A DNA stretch of 64,000 nt from an uncultured Eubacteriales bacterium. Its GTDB lineage: Bacteria; Bacillota; Clostridia; UBA1381; UMGS1253. How positions within the stretch are numbered: the stretch's first letter is position 1; the number at the start of each line of letters is the position of its first letter. The DNA lies in contig CABUKE010000006.1 of the NCBI GenBank assembly GCA_902492065.1, forward strand, positions 49,038 through 113,037. The letters are read 5' to 3'. Below the pieces are notes generated by a model. It did no database searches. It saw only the letters and a list, made by a program, of their open reading frames with translations, and had not been told where the DNA came from. A program made the translations under genes and the position numbers. This document shows, piece after piece, positions 26,858-35,009 of the stretch.

Positions 26858-27160
26858 ATGGAAAACGTATTTGAGCGGATATATGCCGTAGTGCGCCAGA
26901 TTCCGCCCGGAAGGGTGGCAACCTACGGGCAGATAGCGGCGCGGGCGGGTAATCCGCGCTGGGCGCGCGTGGTTGGCTATGCCCTGCATGTCAATCCGGA
27001 GCCGGGCGTAATCCCGTGTCACCGGGTTGTGAACCGTTTTGGCGAAACGTCGAAGGCATTTGCCTTTGGCGGCGAGGATGTACAGCGCAGACTATTAGAG
27101 AAAGAAGGCGTCCGCTTTACGGCGGAAGGCCGGGTTGATTTGGAGCAGTATTTGTGGTGA
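26858..27160 (+). CDS. MGMT-family (O6-alkylguanine) DNA repair domain protein
   Basis: Small protein of 100 residues matching only the DNA-binding/active-site domain of O6-methylguanine-DNA methyltransferase. The methyl-acceptor motif PCHRV is intact with C54, so it is not an Atl protein of the alkyltransferase-like type with Trp in that place. The helix-turn-helix phrase GRVATYGQIAARAG is at 18-31. Full-length MGMT has an extra N-terminal domain that is absent here, as in YbaZ-size proteins. AAAGGAG is 11 bases before the ATG. It follows the protease gene by 20 bases and may be co-transcribed. Confidence 0.88.
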   Translation: MENVFERIYAVVRQIPPGRVATYGQIAARAGNPRWARVVGYALHVNPEPGVIPCHRVVNRFGETSKAFAFGGEDVQRRLLEKEGVRFTAEGRVDLEQYLW

Positions 27161-27164
27161 AAAG

Positions 27165-27200
27165 GCCCCTGCCGGCATATGTATGGCGGCAGGGGCTTCT
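27165..27200 (+). terminator. Rho-independent terminator
   Basis: GCCCCTGCCG (27165-27174) pairs with CGGCAGGGGC (27187-27196); the following T tract (TTCTTG) is short, but the GC-rich 10-bp stem is strong. Confidence 0.7.
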
Positions 27201-27228
27201 TGACGCTGAAATCATTTTGTATTATACT
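27200..27228 (+). promoter_or_regulatory. Sigma-A promoter of the aldo/keto reductase gene
   Basis: TTGACG (27200-27205), 17-base spacer, TATACT (27223-27228). It begins right where the previous terminator ends. Confidence 0.7.
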
Positions 27229-27272
27229 ATAACATAGGAAGAATTTTGTAGAAAACAAAGGGGGTATACCAT

Positions 27273-28406
27273 ATGGAATATCGTAAATTACGGGGTACAG
27301 AGGAAGCAATTTCTCTGCTCGGCATGGGATGTATGCGTTTTCCAACCATTGGGGACACGGGAGAGATCGACGAAGCGGAGGCGCAGAAAATTGTCGATTA
27401 TGCGTATGAGCATGGCGTGAATTACTTTGATACAGCGTTTATGTACCACGGCGGCAAGTCGGAGGGCTTTATCGGCCGCGCACTGAAAAAATACCCGCGT
27501 GAGAGCTATAATCTGATTACGAAAATGCCGGGCTGGGAGATTAAGGAGCCGTCCGACGTGGAGCGGATTTTCAACCTCCAGCTTTCGCGCTGCGGCGTAG
27601 ACTATTTTGACTTTTATCTCTGTCACTCGGTGCGGGAAAACAACTTCGCATTTTATGAGGATAACCATGTGTTTGAGTTTCTGACCGAGATGAAAAAACA
27701 GGGCAAGGTGCGCCACATCGGGTTTTCGTTCCACGATACGCCGGAGGTGCTGGAGAAGGTCATTGACAAATACCCGTGGGAATTTGTCCAGATACAGCTC
27801 AACTACCTTGACTGGGAGCTTCAGGACGCAAAACGCCAGTACGAAATCATCAAGAGCCGCGGCATCCAATGTATCATCATGGAGCCGGTGCGCGGCGGCG
27901 CGCTTGCCGACCTGTGCCCGGAGGCGAACAGATTGCTTTTGCAGGCGCAGCCGGACAAGAGTATTGCCTCGTGGGCAATCCGCTATGCGGCAAGTCTGGA
28001 CAATGTACTGACCGTGCTCTCCGGCATGACGAGCATGGAGCAGGTACAGGACAACGTGGCGACGTTGTCGAAGTTTGCACCGCTTACGGACACGGAGCGC
28101 AGTGTGCTGGATAAGGCGCTCGACGTGTATAAGAAAAAGGACACGGTTCCGTGTACCGGCTGCCGCTACTGCATGGACTGCCCGTTCGGGGTCGACATTC
28201 CGGGCGTGTTTGCGGCGTTTAACGAATATGTAATTGACAGAAAGGAACAGCCGTTTTTGGAAGCGTATGCCGCTCTGGAAAAGGAAAATGCCTCGGCAGA
28301 GTACTGCAAATCGTGCGGTAAGTGTATGAAGTTATGTCCGCAGGCGATTGAGATTCCGGAAAAGATGGGCCTCATTGCCGGGCGGGTCAGCGAGTTAAAA
28401 AAATAA
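27273..28406 (+). CDS. Aldo/keto reductase with C-terminal 4Fe-4S domain
   Basis: Cytoplasmic oxidoreductase of 377 residues. Residues 1-280 form an aldo/keto reductase barrel (GMGCMRFPT near the start, YFDTAFMYHGGKSE with the usual D and Y, HIGFSFHD). The last 100 residues carry two cysteine groups typical of ferredoxin-like domains: CTGCRYCMDCPFGVDIP and CKSCGKCMKLCPQAIEIP. This combined family is common in anaerobes and is often annotated as putative oxidoreductase of the aldo/keto reductase family; substrate unknown. An AAAGGGGG site precedes the ATG. Monocistronic, with its own promoter. Confidence 0.9.
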   Translation: MEYRKLRGTEEAISLLGMGCMRFPTIGDTGEIDEAEAQKIVDYAYEHGVNYFDTAFMYHGGKSEGFIGRALKKYPRESYNLITKMPGWEIKEPSDVERIFNLQLSRCGVDYFDFYLCHSVRENNFAFYEDNHVFEFLTEMKKQGKVRHIGFSFHDTPEVLEKVIDKYPWEFVQIQLNYLDWELQDAKRQYEIIKSRGIQCIIMEPVRGGALADLCPEANRLLLQAQPDKSIASWAIRYAASLDNVLTVLSGMTSMEQVQDNVATLSKFAPLTDTERSVLDKALDVYKKKDTVPCTGCRYCMDCPFGVDIPGVFAAFNEYVIDRKEQPFLEAYAALEKENASAEYCKSCGKCMKLCPQAIEIPEKMGLIAGRVSELKK

Positions 28407-28430
28407 CGAGCAGTTTTTGTCGTTAGCCCC

Positions 28431-28458
28431 TTGATTATTCAGGGGCATATGATATAAT
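28431..28458 (+). promoter_or_regulatory. Sigma-A promoter of the SDR gene
   Basis: TTGATT (28431-28436), 16-base spacer, TATAAT (28453-28458). Confidence 0.7.
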
Positions 28459-28502
28459 AATACTGTATGATGAATTGGTAAAACTTACAGGAGGGATAAG
28501 AA

Positions 28503-29306
28503 ATGGATATGATGAGCAAGTTTTCACTCGAGGGGAAGATTGCCCTCGTAACGGGCGCATCCTATGGGATCGGCTTTGCAATCGCGAGCGCGTATGCCGC
28601 TGCAGGCGCGACAATCGTATTTAATGATATCAACCAGGAGCTGGTTGACAAGGGCCTCGCAGCTTATAAAGAGATTGGCGTAGACGCGCACGGTTATGTA
28701 TGCGACGTAACGAATGAGTCGGCGGTAGCTTCTTTTATTGAAACCGTTGAGAAGGAAGTTGGCGTAATTGATATTCTGGTTAACAATGCGGGTATCATCA
28801 AGCGTATTCCGATGTGCGAGATGAGCGCAGAGGACTTCCGCAAGGTGATTGACGTTGACCTGAACGCACCGTTCATTATGTCGAAGGCGGTTATTCCGTC
28901 GATGATCAAAAAGGGCCACGGCAAAATTATCAACATTTGCTCGATGATGAGTGAGCTGGGCCGTGAAACCGTATCGGCGTACGCAGCTGCAAAGGGCGGC
29001 CTGAAGATGCTGACGCGTAACATTGCGTCTGAGTATGGCGAGTACAACATCCAGTGCAACGGCATTGGACCGGGTTATATTGCAACGCCACAGACGGCTC
29101 CGCTGCGCGAGCGGCAGGCAGACGGCTCGCGTCATCCGTTTGACTCGTTTATCATCGCAAAGACGCCGGCTGCGCGCTGGGGAGAAGCGTCCGACCTGAT
29201 GGGACCGGCGGTGTTCCTCGCTTCGGATGCGTCGGACTTTGTAAACGGACATATCCTGTACGTAGACGGCGGTATCCTGGCTTATATCGGGAAGCAGCCG
29301 CAATAA
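28503..29306 (+). CDS. Short-chain dehydrogenase, gluconate 5-dehydrogenase / KduD-like
   Basis: NAD(P)-dependent oxidoreductase of 267 residues. Classical SDR features: cofactor loop TGASYGIG (17-24), NNAG (94-97), catalytic S147, Y160 and K164. The C-terminal substrate loop (RERQADGSRHPFDSFIIAKT, then GEASDLMGPAVFLASDASDF) is typical of the gluconate 5-dehydrogenase group, members of which also serve in place of KduD to reduce diketo-uronates to KDG. With the KdgF-like cupin at 4.6 kb this hints at uronate metabolism, but no KduI, KdgK or KdgA is present in the window. Monocistronic, with an AGGAGGG site and flanking promoter and terminator. Confidence 0.88.
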   Translation: MDMMSKFSLEGKIALVTGASYGIGFAIASAYAAAGATIVFNDINQELVDKGLAAYKEIGVDAHGYVCDVTNESAVASFIETVEKEVGVIDILVNNAGIIKRIPMCEMSAEDFRKVIDVDLNAPFIMSKAVIPSMIKKGHGKIINICSMMSELGRETVSAYAAAKGGLKMLTRNIASEYGEYNIQCNGIGPGYIATPQTAPLRERQADGSRHPFDSFIIAKTPAARWGEASDLMGPAVFLASDASDFVNGHILYVDGGILAYIGKQPQ

Positions 29307-29316
29307 GGAAAGACTT

Positions 29317-29347
29317 AAAAAGGGATACCGCAAGGTATCCCTTTTTT
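29317..29347 (+). terminator. Rho-independent terminator (GCAA tetraloop)
   Basis: AAAAGGGATACC (to 29329) pairs with GGTATCCCTTTT (from 29334) around a GCAA tetraloop, then a T run. Confidence 0.92.
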
Positions 29348-29375
29348 ACACGTAAGACAGAAAGGAGAATGTAAC

Positions 29376-29543
29376 ATGCTGGAGACGATCATCTACCGTC
29401 TTGCGCGGATCGACGGCGACTATGCCGTGCTTGTAGCGGAGGACGGGGGAGAAAACCGCGTTGCCCGCGCGCTTTTGCCGCCGGAGGCGGACGAGGGCAA
29501 TCTGATCAAATGGGAGAATCTGTCGTATGAAATTATCGGATAA
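29376..29543 (+). CDS. DUF3006-like small protein
   Basis: 55-residue protein. ATG 29376 follows AAAGGAGAA by 6 bases. The sequence runs from MLETIIYRLARIDGDYAVLV through VARALLPPEADEGNLIKW to EIIG, matching the DUF3006 pattern: a strand with DGDYAVL, an ALLPP turn, and EG plus a hydrophobic residue. DUF3006 proteins are small beta-rich proteins of unknown function. Its last 17 bases overlap the start of the deoxyinosine glycosylase gene in another frame, so the two are translationally coupled. Confidence 0.8.
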   Translation: MLETIIYRLARIDGDYAVLVAEDGGENRVARALLPPEADEGNLIKWENLSYEIIG

Positions 29544-30030
29544 CGGGCGTGTCGTCCACCCGTTCGGCCCTGTCATTGCGCCGGACAGCCGGGTGCTGAT
29601 TCTGGGCAGTTTCCCGTCGGTGAAGTCGCGCGAGCAGAATTTCTTCTACGGCCACCCGCAGAACCGTTTCTGGCGCGTTATGGCGGGCGTGTTCGGCTGC
29701 GCTGTGCCGCAAACCATCCCGGAAAAGCGGCAGATGCTTCTTGCGCATAAAATTGCGCTGTGGGATGTGCTGCAAAGCTGTGAGATTGCCGGTTCGTCAG
29801 ATGCCTCCATCCGCAATGCGGTGCCAAACGATATCACTGGCCTGCTGTCTACCCATACAATAAGAGTCGTTTTTTCAAACGGCTCTGCTTCGTTTCGTAT
29901 GTATGAAATCTATATCAGTCCCCAAACCGATACGCCCCACTTTTCTTTACCGTCCACCTCACCGGCAAATACACGCTATAGCGTGGGCGCGCTGACGGAG
30001 GCGTGGCGCGTCATTTTGGACTATCTGTAA
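29527..30030 (+). CDS. DNA-deoxyinosine glycosylase (UDG superfamily, family 6)
   Basis: Base-excision repair enzyme of 167 residues that removes hypoxanthine from DNA in characterised family members. The N-terminal motif LGSFPSVKSREQNFFYGHPQ and NRFWRV, and the C-terminal LPSTSPANTRYS motif, are those of the HDG-type uracil-DNA glycosylase superfamily. It starts inside the DUF3006 gene and lacks a separate strong ribosome site (GGGAGAA at about 29511 is 10 bases away). Its 3' end overlaps the convergent ImmA/IrrE gene by 20 bases. Confidence 0.9.
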   Translation: MKLSDNGRVVHPFGPVIAPDSRVLILGSFPSVKSREQNFFYGHPQNRFWRVMAGVFGCAVPQTIPEKRQMLLAHKIALWDVLQSCEIAGSSDASIRNAVPNDITGLLSTHTIRVVFSNGSASFRMYEIYISPQTDTPHFSLPSTSPANTRYSVGALTEAWRVILDYL

Positions 30031-30592
30031 CCGAAGGCTGCGGCGGGAACAGAAACTGGCGCAGAAACGCCAAGTCGTATTCGGTTTCGCCGTTGAACTT
30101 CTTGTACCGGTCGCGCCGCGCAAAGTCACGCAGACGGATATTTGCCGCCGCGAGCGACACATCGCACCGCTCGGCAATGCGTTCCGCGCTGCGGCAGCCG
30201 AGACTGTCGAGCACGGCGAGCGGCATTAAGAGCTCGTCGGCAAAATACGCCGTTTCCAAATCGGTTGCCCGGCTGGCCTCCTGCCCGAGATGGCCCAAAA
30301 AGATATGCGCAAGCTGGCACGCGATGGTAAAACGCACCCGGCCGCGTACATGGCGCGGATTATAGACAATGACATAGCTGCCGCTGCTTTCGATGATATA
30401 GCCGTCGCCGTCGGCGGCCTGATTGGAGCTGCGCGCGGCGATCTTGTCCGCGCCGATACAGCGGATTCCGTAATGCTTGACGATTTTGTTCAGGTTTACG
30501 GGAAGCGCGGTTACGCCGCTCTGCCGCAAAATGTCCAAAACGGTGTCTTTAATTTCATTTTTCCGCTCCCGGCTGATAAAATACTGCGGCAT
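30011..30592 (-). CDS. ImmA/IrrE-family protein with degenerate zinc motif
   Basis: Cytoplasmic protein of 193 residues related to the ImmA/IrrE (DUF955) metallopeptidases, which cleave repressors. The overall family pattern (GYIIESSGSYVIVYNP, then FTIACQLAHIFLGHLG, then FADELLMP) is clear. However, the usual HELGH zinc motif reads CQLAH: the first zinc His is Cys and the catalytic Glu is Gln. The later acidic ligand region (ADELLMP) is preserved. It may be a non-catalytic sensor or binding protein. No adjacent repressor gene of the ImmR type is present. The start has only a weak site (AAGGCGG). Confidence 0.82.
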   Translation of the reverse strand: MPQYFISRERKNEIKDTVLDILRQSGVTALPVNLNKIVKHYGIRCIGADKIAARSSNQAADGDGYIIESSGSYVIVYNPRHVRGRVRFTIACQLAHIFLGHLGQEASRATDLETAYFADELLMPLAVLDSLGCRSAERIAERCDVSLAAANIRLRDFARRDRYKKFNGETEYDLAFLRQFLFPPQPSVTDSPK

Positions 30593-30628
30593 GGTGCTGT
30601 CACCGCCTTCTGCTGTAATTCCGGCGCG

Positions 30629-31138
30629 TTAGTTATTCGCGTATGCGCCTGTAATTTCCCCGATGTACATGATGTGGTAGTCCTTCTGCGAATAATTTTG
30701 CGTATCCAGGCTTTTGTCAATAAAGCACTCCGGTGCAAACGACTGCTTATAAAGCTTTTTAATTGTCAGGACAAGGCGCGCCTCTTCAAATACCGGAACA
30801 TCTCCAATGTGTGCCGTGTGCAGGCCCGCCTTTGCAATTTTATCTTCGTCGCGGCCCGACACTGTACCGAGGTAGGAGAGCTGTTTGCGGTACGATTCGT
30901 CCAAAAAGCACAGTGAAAAGCTGTCCGCCTGCTCGATAAATTCGCGCGTGTAGCGCTGCGGGCGGATAAAGACAAAGGCGACGTTTTTGTTCCACAATAC
31001 GCCGACTCCGCCCCACGACGCTGTCATGGTGTTGACTTTGCCAGCCGCGTCCTGCGCGGTTACGAGCATCCATTCCGTCCCAATCAGATGAAACGGGTTT
31101 TCCTGCAATGCCTTTACTTCCAATTTTTTGTCAAACAT
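30629..31138 (-). CDS. Flavin reductase-like FMN-binding split-barrel protein
   Basis: Cytoplasmic flavoprotein of 169 residues. ATG 31138 follows AAGGAGGAA, which lies inside the end of the upstream gene; longer readings are rejected. The FMN-binding split-barrel family pattern is visible: WMLVTAQDAAGKVNTMTASW near residues 23-42, then VAFVFIRPQRYTREFIEQ, and SLCFLDESYRKQLSYLGTVS, which contains the conserved Asp/Gly positions. Members are NAD(P)H:flavin oxidoreductases or FMN proteins of unknown substrate. It is the second gene of a pair with the membrane protein at 31140-31808 (1 base between them). Confidence 0.87.
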   Translation of the reverse strand: MFDKKLEVKALQENPFHLIGTEWMLVTAQDAAGKVNTMTASWGGVGVLWNKNVAFVFIRPQRYTREFIEQADSFSLCFLDESYRKQLSYLGTVSGRDEDKIAKAGLHTAHIGDVPVFEEARLVLTIKKLYKQSFAPECFIDKSLDTQNYSQKDYHIMYIGEITGAYANN

Positions 31139-31139
31139 A

Positions 31140-31808
31140 TTATTTTCCTCCTTGCAATTTTCGATAAATATCAATATCGCGGATGAGCCGCTCCGGCAGC
31201 TTAAGCCATAGCTTTCTCCTGCGCCGTCCAAGCAACAGGAGTGCAACCATGGGAAGGCTGCCGAGCGTTCCGGCAATGATGTCGGTCATCGTGTCAATTA
31301 GGCTGCCATTCTGGGAATGGAGCCCGAAAAGCATATCCCCGGAAAACTCATAAATTTCCCATGCGCCCGCACACGCGAGGCAAAACAAGAACACAAACAT
31401 GGCGGAAAAGCCATAGTTTGTGACGTTTGCCTTGTCGTATCCGGAAAGCATATATAAAAAACAATACCCAAATACGGCCAAGAGAAAGCCCGAAAACAAA
31501 TGCAGCACAAAATCCCACGCCGGGATCAGCCGGTACAGGCCCCAGATGTTACCCAAAAAGAAGGAAAACATCAAAAAGGTCGTCACGAGAATCCAGAGCG
31601 TGTTGGTAAGCGGAAAGCGAATCAGCTTGAACGCATAGCGTAAAAACAGCAGCAGTGCAATTACCAGCAGTGAGGTCAGCGAGCCGACAAAGCCCGCGGT
31701 GCAGAGCTTATAAACAAAGGTCGCCGCCGCCAAGGCGAGGTATACGAGGTCGGTTTTCAAAAGCCGCACAATATCAACTCCAGCCATATTATCTTTTGCG
31801 TACCGCAT
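31140..31808 (-). CDS. Polytopic membrane protein, DUF2238/YjdF-like
   Basis: Membrane protein of up to 222 residues with six or so hydrophobic segments. The central phrases WDFVLHLFSGFLLAVFGY and WEIYEFSGDMLFG followed by LIDTMTDIIAGTLGSLP match the DUF2238 (YjdF) pattern of conserved Asp, His and Glu residues in membrane helices. The start is uncertain: ATG 31808 has no ribosome site, ATG 31787 has a weak one and would give 215 residues. A C-terminal basic tail follows the last helix. Promoter at 31844-31871; probably co-transcribed with the flavin reductase gene. Confidence 0.78.
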   Translation of the reverse strand: MRYAKDNMAGVDIVRLLKTDLVYLALAAATFVYKLCTAGFVGSLTSLLVIALLLFLRYAFKLIRFPLTNTLWILVTTFLMFSFFLGNIWGLYRLIPAWDFVLHLFSGFLLAVFGYCFLYMLSGYDKANVTNYGFSAMFVFLFCLACAGAWEIYEFSGDMLFGLHSQNGSLIDTMTDIIAGTLGSLPMVALLLLGRRRRKLWLKLPERLIRDIDIYRKLQGGK

Positions 31809-31843
31809 TCGCGGCAGAAATTTTTATCTACGTATATAGTATT

Positions 31844-31871
31844 ATTATATCAGAAAAACGTGCAAAGTAAA
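31844..31871 (-). promoter_or_regulatory. Probable promoter of the DUF2238/flavin reductase pair
   Basis: On the - strand: TTTACT (31871-31866), 16-base spacer, TATAAT (31849-31844). Confidence 0.6.
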
Positions 31872-31890
31872 ACAAAAATATGGAAACCGG

Positions 31891-32403
31891 CTACAGCGTG
31901 AGCGTAACGTCATATTCCGAGTCTATCAAGATATAGTCACAGCCGTAGCGCTTGCACAGCGCAAGATTACGCCGATTCTCCGCAATAAGCGCCGCTTTAT
32001 CCGGCGTTTCCCCAGACACACGCTGTTCTATTGCGCAGGAGTGCGCCTTGATAGCGGCATAGTGCGCCGTAATGTAGGTCTCACTCATGATAAGGCAGCA
32101 GTACCGGATATCGGCAAGGTATGATTCAGGGAAATCGTGCGCCCAGTCAAAGGGGATATAGCACCCCTCCACGATGAGGTTCTGCTGGTTTTCCACCGCA
32201 GTTTTAACCATCTCCCGCACAATGGGCCATAGATACGCGGTCAATGCGTCGTCATCCTCCGGTGTGAGAGACGTCTGCCCGCTGCGAATCAGCCCCATTT
32301 TCAAGTGGTCGATGGAGAGATAGGGCATGTGGTACTGTTGCAGAAGCTTTTGCGCCAGCAGCGTCTTTCCCGTATGCGAGCACCCGGCAATCAAAACGAC
32401 CAT
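31891..32403 (-). CDS. P-loop kinase-like protein
   Basis: Cytoplasmic protein of 170 residues with Walker A GCSHTGKT (7-14), a kinase-like SIDHLKMGLIRSG segment and VEGCYIPFDW in the position of the second acidic strand of small-molecule kinases. It resembles the 2-phosphoglycerate kinase/adenylylsulfate kinase-like ATPases found as single genes in Firmicutes. The substrate is unknown. The ribosome site is weak (GGCGGG). It is divergent from iorA and probably monocistronic. Confidence 0.8.
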   Translation of the reverse strand: MVVLIAGCSHTGKTLLAQKLLQQYHMPYLSIDHLKMGLIRSGQTSLTPEDDDALTAYLWPIVREMVKTAVENQQNLIVEGCYIPFDWAHDFPESYLADIRYCCLIMSETYITAHYAAIKAHSCAIEQRVSGETPDKAALIAENRRNLALCKRYGCDYILIDSEYDVTLTL

Positions 32404-32492
32404 AATTTTCCCGCCAATCTTTTTTCTTGTATTTTACCACATGATACCGCATTTTGCAACAGAAAGGGCATAGTCTGCGCGCCTGCTGCAAA

Positions 32493-32521
32493 TTGACATC
32501 AGCGGTAAAGTGCTGTATAAT
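32493..32521 (+). promoter_or_regulatory. Perfect consensus sigma-A promoter of iorAB
   Basis: TTGACA (32493-32498), 17-base spacer, TATAAT (32516-32521); both hexamers are exact. Confidence 0.88.
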
Positions 32522-32561
32522 AAAACAGAAACACAGCATTGTGGGAGAGGGGTAACGTAAG

Positions 32562-34358
32562 TTGAAAAAATTACTGATGGGCAACGAGGCAGTCGCCTAT
32601 GGTGCGGCAGCGGCCGGGGTAGGCGTTGTGTCCGGCTATCCGGGTACGCCGTCGACCGAGGTACTCGAAACAGTTGCCAAAATCAATACAGATAAACGGA
32701 TTTATGTCGAGTGGTCGACGAATGAGAAGGCGGCGCTCGAGGTGGCGGCCGGTGCGGCCTATGCGGGCGCGCGGAGCATGGTGACCATGAAGCAGGTGGG
32801 GCTGAACGTCGCGTCCGACCCGCTGATGAGCCTTGCCTATGTAGGCGTAAAGGGCGGCATGGTGGTGCTGGTAGCGGACGACCCGGGGCCGCTCTCGTCG
32901 CAGACGGAGCAGGATACGCGCCACTTTGCGCGCTATGCAAACCTGCCCGTGTTCGACCCGGCAACGCCGGAGGAAGCGTACGAAATGACGATTGCCGCGT
33001 TTGCGCTCTCGGAGCAGATTGGCAAGCCGGTGTTTGTTCGCCCGACGACGAAGGTCTGTCACTCCTGTGCGACGATTGAGGCGCCCGATACCTGGGAGCC
33101 GAAGCAGGCGGATGGCTTTGTCAAAGATCCGAAGTGGGTCATCTTTCCTCCGCTGGCGTACCGGGCGCACGTGGAGATTGAAGCGTTGCAGCGCAGACTG
33201 TCGGAGGAGCTGTCGGACAGCCCATTCAACAAAATGTGGGGCAGCGGCAAGGTCGGCGTTGCGGCAGGCGGCGTGTCGCGCACCTACGTGACGGAGCTTG
33301 CCGAGCGGTTCCGCCTGCCGGTGAAAGTGTTGGAGGTTGGAATCCCGAACCCATTCCCGACGAAACTGGGGACGGAGTTTTTACGCGGGCTTGAAAAGGT
33401 AATTGTGTTTGAAGAGCTTGACCCCGTGATTGAGGAAGGGCTGATCGAGATTGCCTATCAAAATAGAATCGACGTTGTAATCTTGGGGAAAAAGACGGAC
33501 AATACGCCTTGTGCGGGCGAGTTTACCTACGAAATCGTCCGGGATGCATTGGCAGACGTGCTCGGCATGGAGCTGAAGGACGATACGTCATGCCCGCCCC
33601 CGCCGCCGCTTCCAGTCCGCAACCCAGTGCTCTGTGCAGGGTGTCCGCACCGCGCGTCGTTCTATGCGGTGAAGCTGGCGATGAAGGGGCAGAAGGCGGT
33701 CTTTACCGGCGATATTGGCTGCTATACGCTCGGCAATGCAAAGCCACTTGAGATGACGGATACGTGCCTTTGCATGGGCGCGGGCATTACGGTGGCGCAG
33801 GGGTTGAAGCGCGCCCAGCCGGATACGGCACACATTGCATTTGTCGGCGATTCGACGTTTTTCCATACGGGTCTGCCGGGAATTGCGAACGCGGTCTATA
33901 ACCAGACGGATATCACCGTAATTGTGCTCGACAACTATACGACCGCAATGACGGGCCACCAGCCGCACCCTGGCATCGGTAAGACGATGATGGGCGTGCA
34001 GCATGGCAAGATTGATATTTACGGCGTTGTGAAGGCGCTTGGCGCGTCGTATGTAAAGAAAGCCGACCCGTTCGATTTGGAGAATGCGGTTTCTATAGTA
34101 AAAGAAGCAGTGGCAGAACCGGGTGTGAGCGTGGTGATTTTTGAATCGCCGTGTATCGCGCTGGTAAAGCCGGAGCGCGTGATGAAGGTAGATGCGGATA
34201 CGTGCCGTGCGTGCGGAAGATGTGTCCGTGAGATTGGCTGTCCGGCGCTGTTTGTAGGCGAGGATAAAAAGGTATTCGTCGAGCCGTCCCTCTGTACGGG
34301 ATGCGGCCTGTGTACCGACGTATGCCCGTTCGGTGCGATTGGAGGTGAGGCGCTGTGA
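32562..34358 (+). CDS. iorA: Indolepyruvate:ferredoxin oxidoreductase, alpha subunit
   Basis: Large subunit (598 residues) of the oxygen-sensitive enzyme that decarboxylates arylpyruvates to aryl-acetyl-CoA while reducing ferredoxin. It starts at TTG 32562 behind GGGAGAGGGG. The N-terminal pyrimidine-binding part contains SGYPGTPSTEVLE and the catalytic Glu region VEWSTNEKAA. The TPP-binding part contains GDIGCYTLG and VGDSTFFHTGLPG. The C-terminus has two 4Fe-4S motifs (CRACGRCVREIGCP, CTGCGLCTDVCPFGAI). The reduced ferredoxin it makes could feed the Rnf complex at the left of the window. The stop overlaps the iorB start (GTGA). Confidence 0.95.
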   Translation: MKKLLMGNEAVAYGAAAAGVGVVSGYPGTPSTEVLETVAKINTDKRIYVEWSTNEKAALEVAAGAAYAGARSMVTMKQVGLNVASDPLMSLAYVGVKGGMVVLVADDPGPLSSQTEQDTRHFARYANLPVFDPATPEEAYEMTIAAFALSEQIGKPVFVRPTTKVCHSCATIEAPDTWEPKQADGFVKDPKWVIFPPLAYRAHVEIEALQRRLSEELSDSPFNKMWGSGKVGVAAGGVSRTYVTELAERFRLPVKVLEVGIPNPFPTKLGTEFLRGLEKVIVFEELDPVIEEGLIEIAYQNRIDVVILGKKTDNTPCAGEFTYEIVRDALADVLGMELKDDTSCPPPPPLPVRNPVLCAGCPHRASFYAVKLAMKGQKAVFTGDIGCYTLGNAKPLEMTDTCLCMGAGITVAQGLKRAQPDTAHIAFVGDSTFFHTGLPGIANAVYNQTDITVIVLDNYTTAMTGHQPHPGIGKTMMGVQHGKIDIYGVVKALGASYVKKADPFDLENAVSIVKEAVAEPGVSVVIFESPCIALVKPERVMKVDADTCRACGRCVREIGCPALFVGEDKKVFVEPSLCTGCGLCTDVCPFGAIGGEAL

Positions 34359-34942
34359 GATATGACGTATTAATTGCTGGCGTCGGCGGACAGGGGACGA
34401 TCCTCGCGTCGCGGATTTTAGCGGCGGCTGCAATCCTGAAGGGGGAGTTTGCCCGTACGGGAGAGACGATTGGTATGAGCCAGCGCGGCGGCTGCGTCGT
34501 GAGCAATGTGCGCCTCGGCGCTGAAAAGGTCAGCCCATATATCCCAAACGCGCAGGCGGATTTGCTTTTGGGGTTTGAACTTGCGGAAACGGCGCGTAAT
34601 ATGGGGCGACTGAAGCCAAAGGGCGCTGTTATTGCCAATACGCAGACAATTAAGCCTGTGTCGCTCTCGCTCGGCATTGGCAAATACGATGTCGAGGAAC
34701 TGAAGGAATATATTTCAGCAAATTGCGGCAAGGCGGTGCTGCTTGACGGGTATGGGCTGGCAGAGCAGGCCGGGTCGGTCAAAGCGGTCAACATTGTGCT
34801 TCTCGGCGCGGCGTGCGGTGCGGGAATGCTGCCATTTGACCGCAGTGAGTTGACGCGGACGATTGAGCACAGTGTTGCGCCGCGGTTTGTAGAGATGAAC
34901 CTCAAGGCGTTTTCGCTTGGGTTCGATGCTGCGGAGAGATAG
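34355..34942 (+). CDS. iorB: Indolepyruvate:ferredoxin oxidoreductase, beta subunit
   Basis: Small gamma-type subunit of 195 residues of the 2-oxoacid:ferredoxin oxidoreductase family, partner of IorA. The N-terminal signature VLIAGVGGQGTILASRIL and the GMSQRGGCVVSNVRLG segment are diagnostic. It starts with GTG overlapping the iorA stop by 4 bases, so the two are made in equal amounts. A strong hairpin follows about 30 bases after its stop. Confidence 0.95.
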   Translation: MRYDVLIAGVGGQGTILASRILAAAAILKGEFARTGETIGMSQRGGCVVSNVRLGAEKVSPYIPNAQADLLLGFELAETARNMGRLKPKGAVIANTQTIKPVSLSLGIGKYDVEELKEYISANCGKAVLLDGYGLAEQAGSVKAVNIVLLGAACGAGMLPFDRSELTRTIEHSVAPRFVEMNLKAFSLGFDAAER

Positions 34943-34972
34943 CTATGTCAGGATATCAATAGAACAAATAAA

Positions 34973-35009
34973 GCGGTGGATGTATGGAGATACATTCACC
35001 GCAATTTTT
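34973..35009 (+). terminator. Rho-independent terminator of iorAB
   Basis: GCGGTG / CACCGC outer stem (34973-34978 with 34997-35002), ATGTAT / ATACAT inner stem, GGAG loop, then AATTTTT. Confidence 0.85.
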
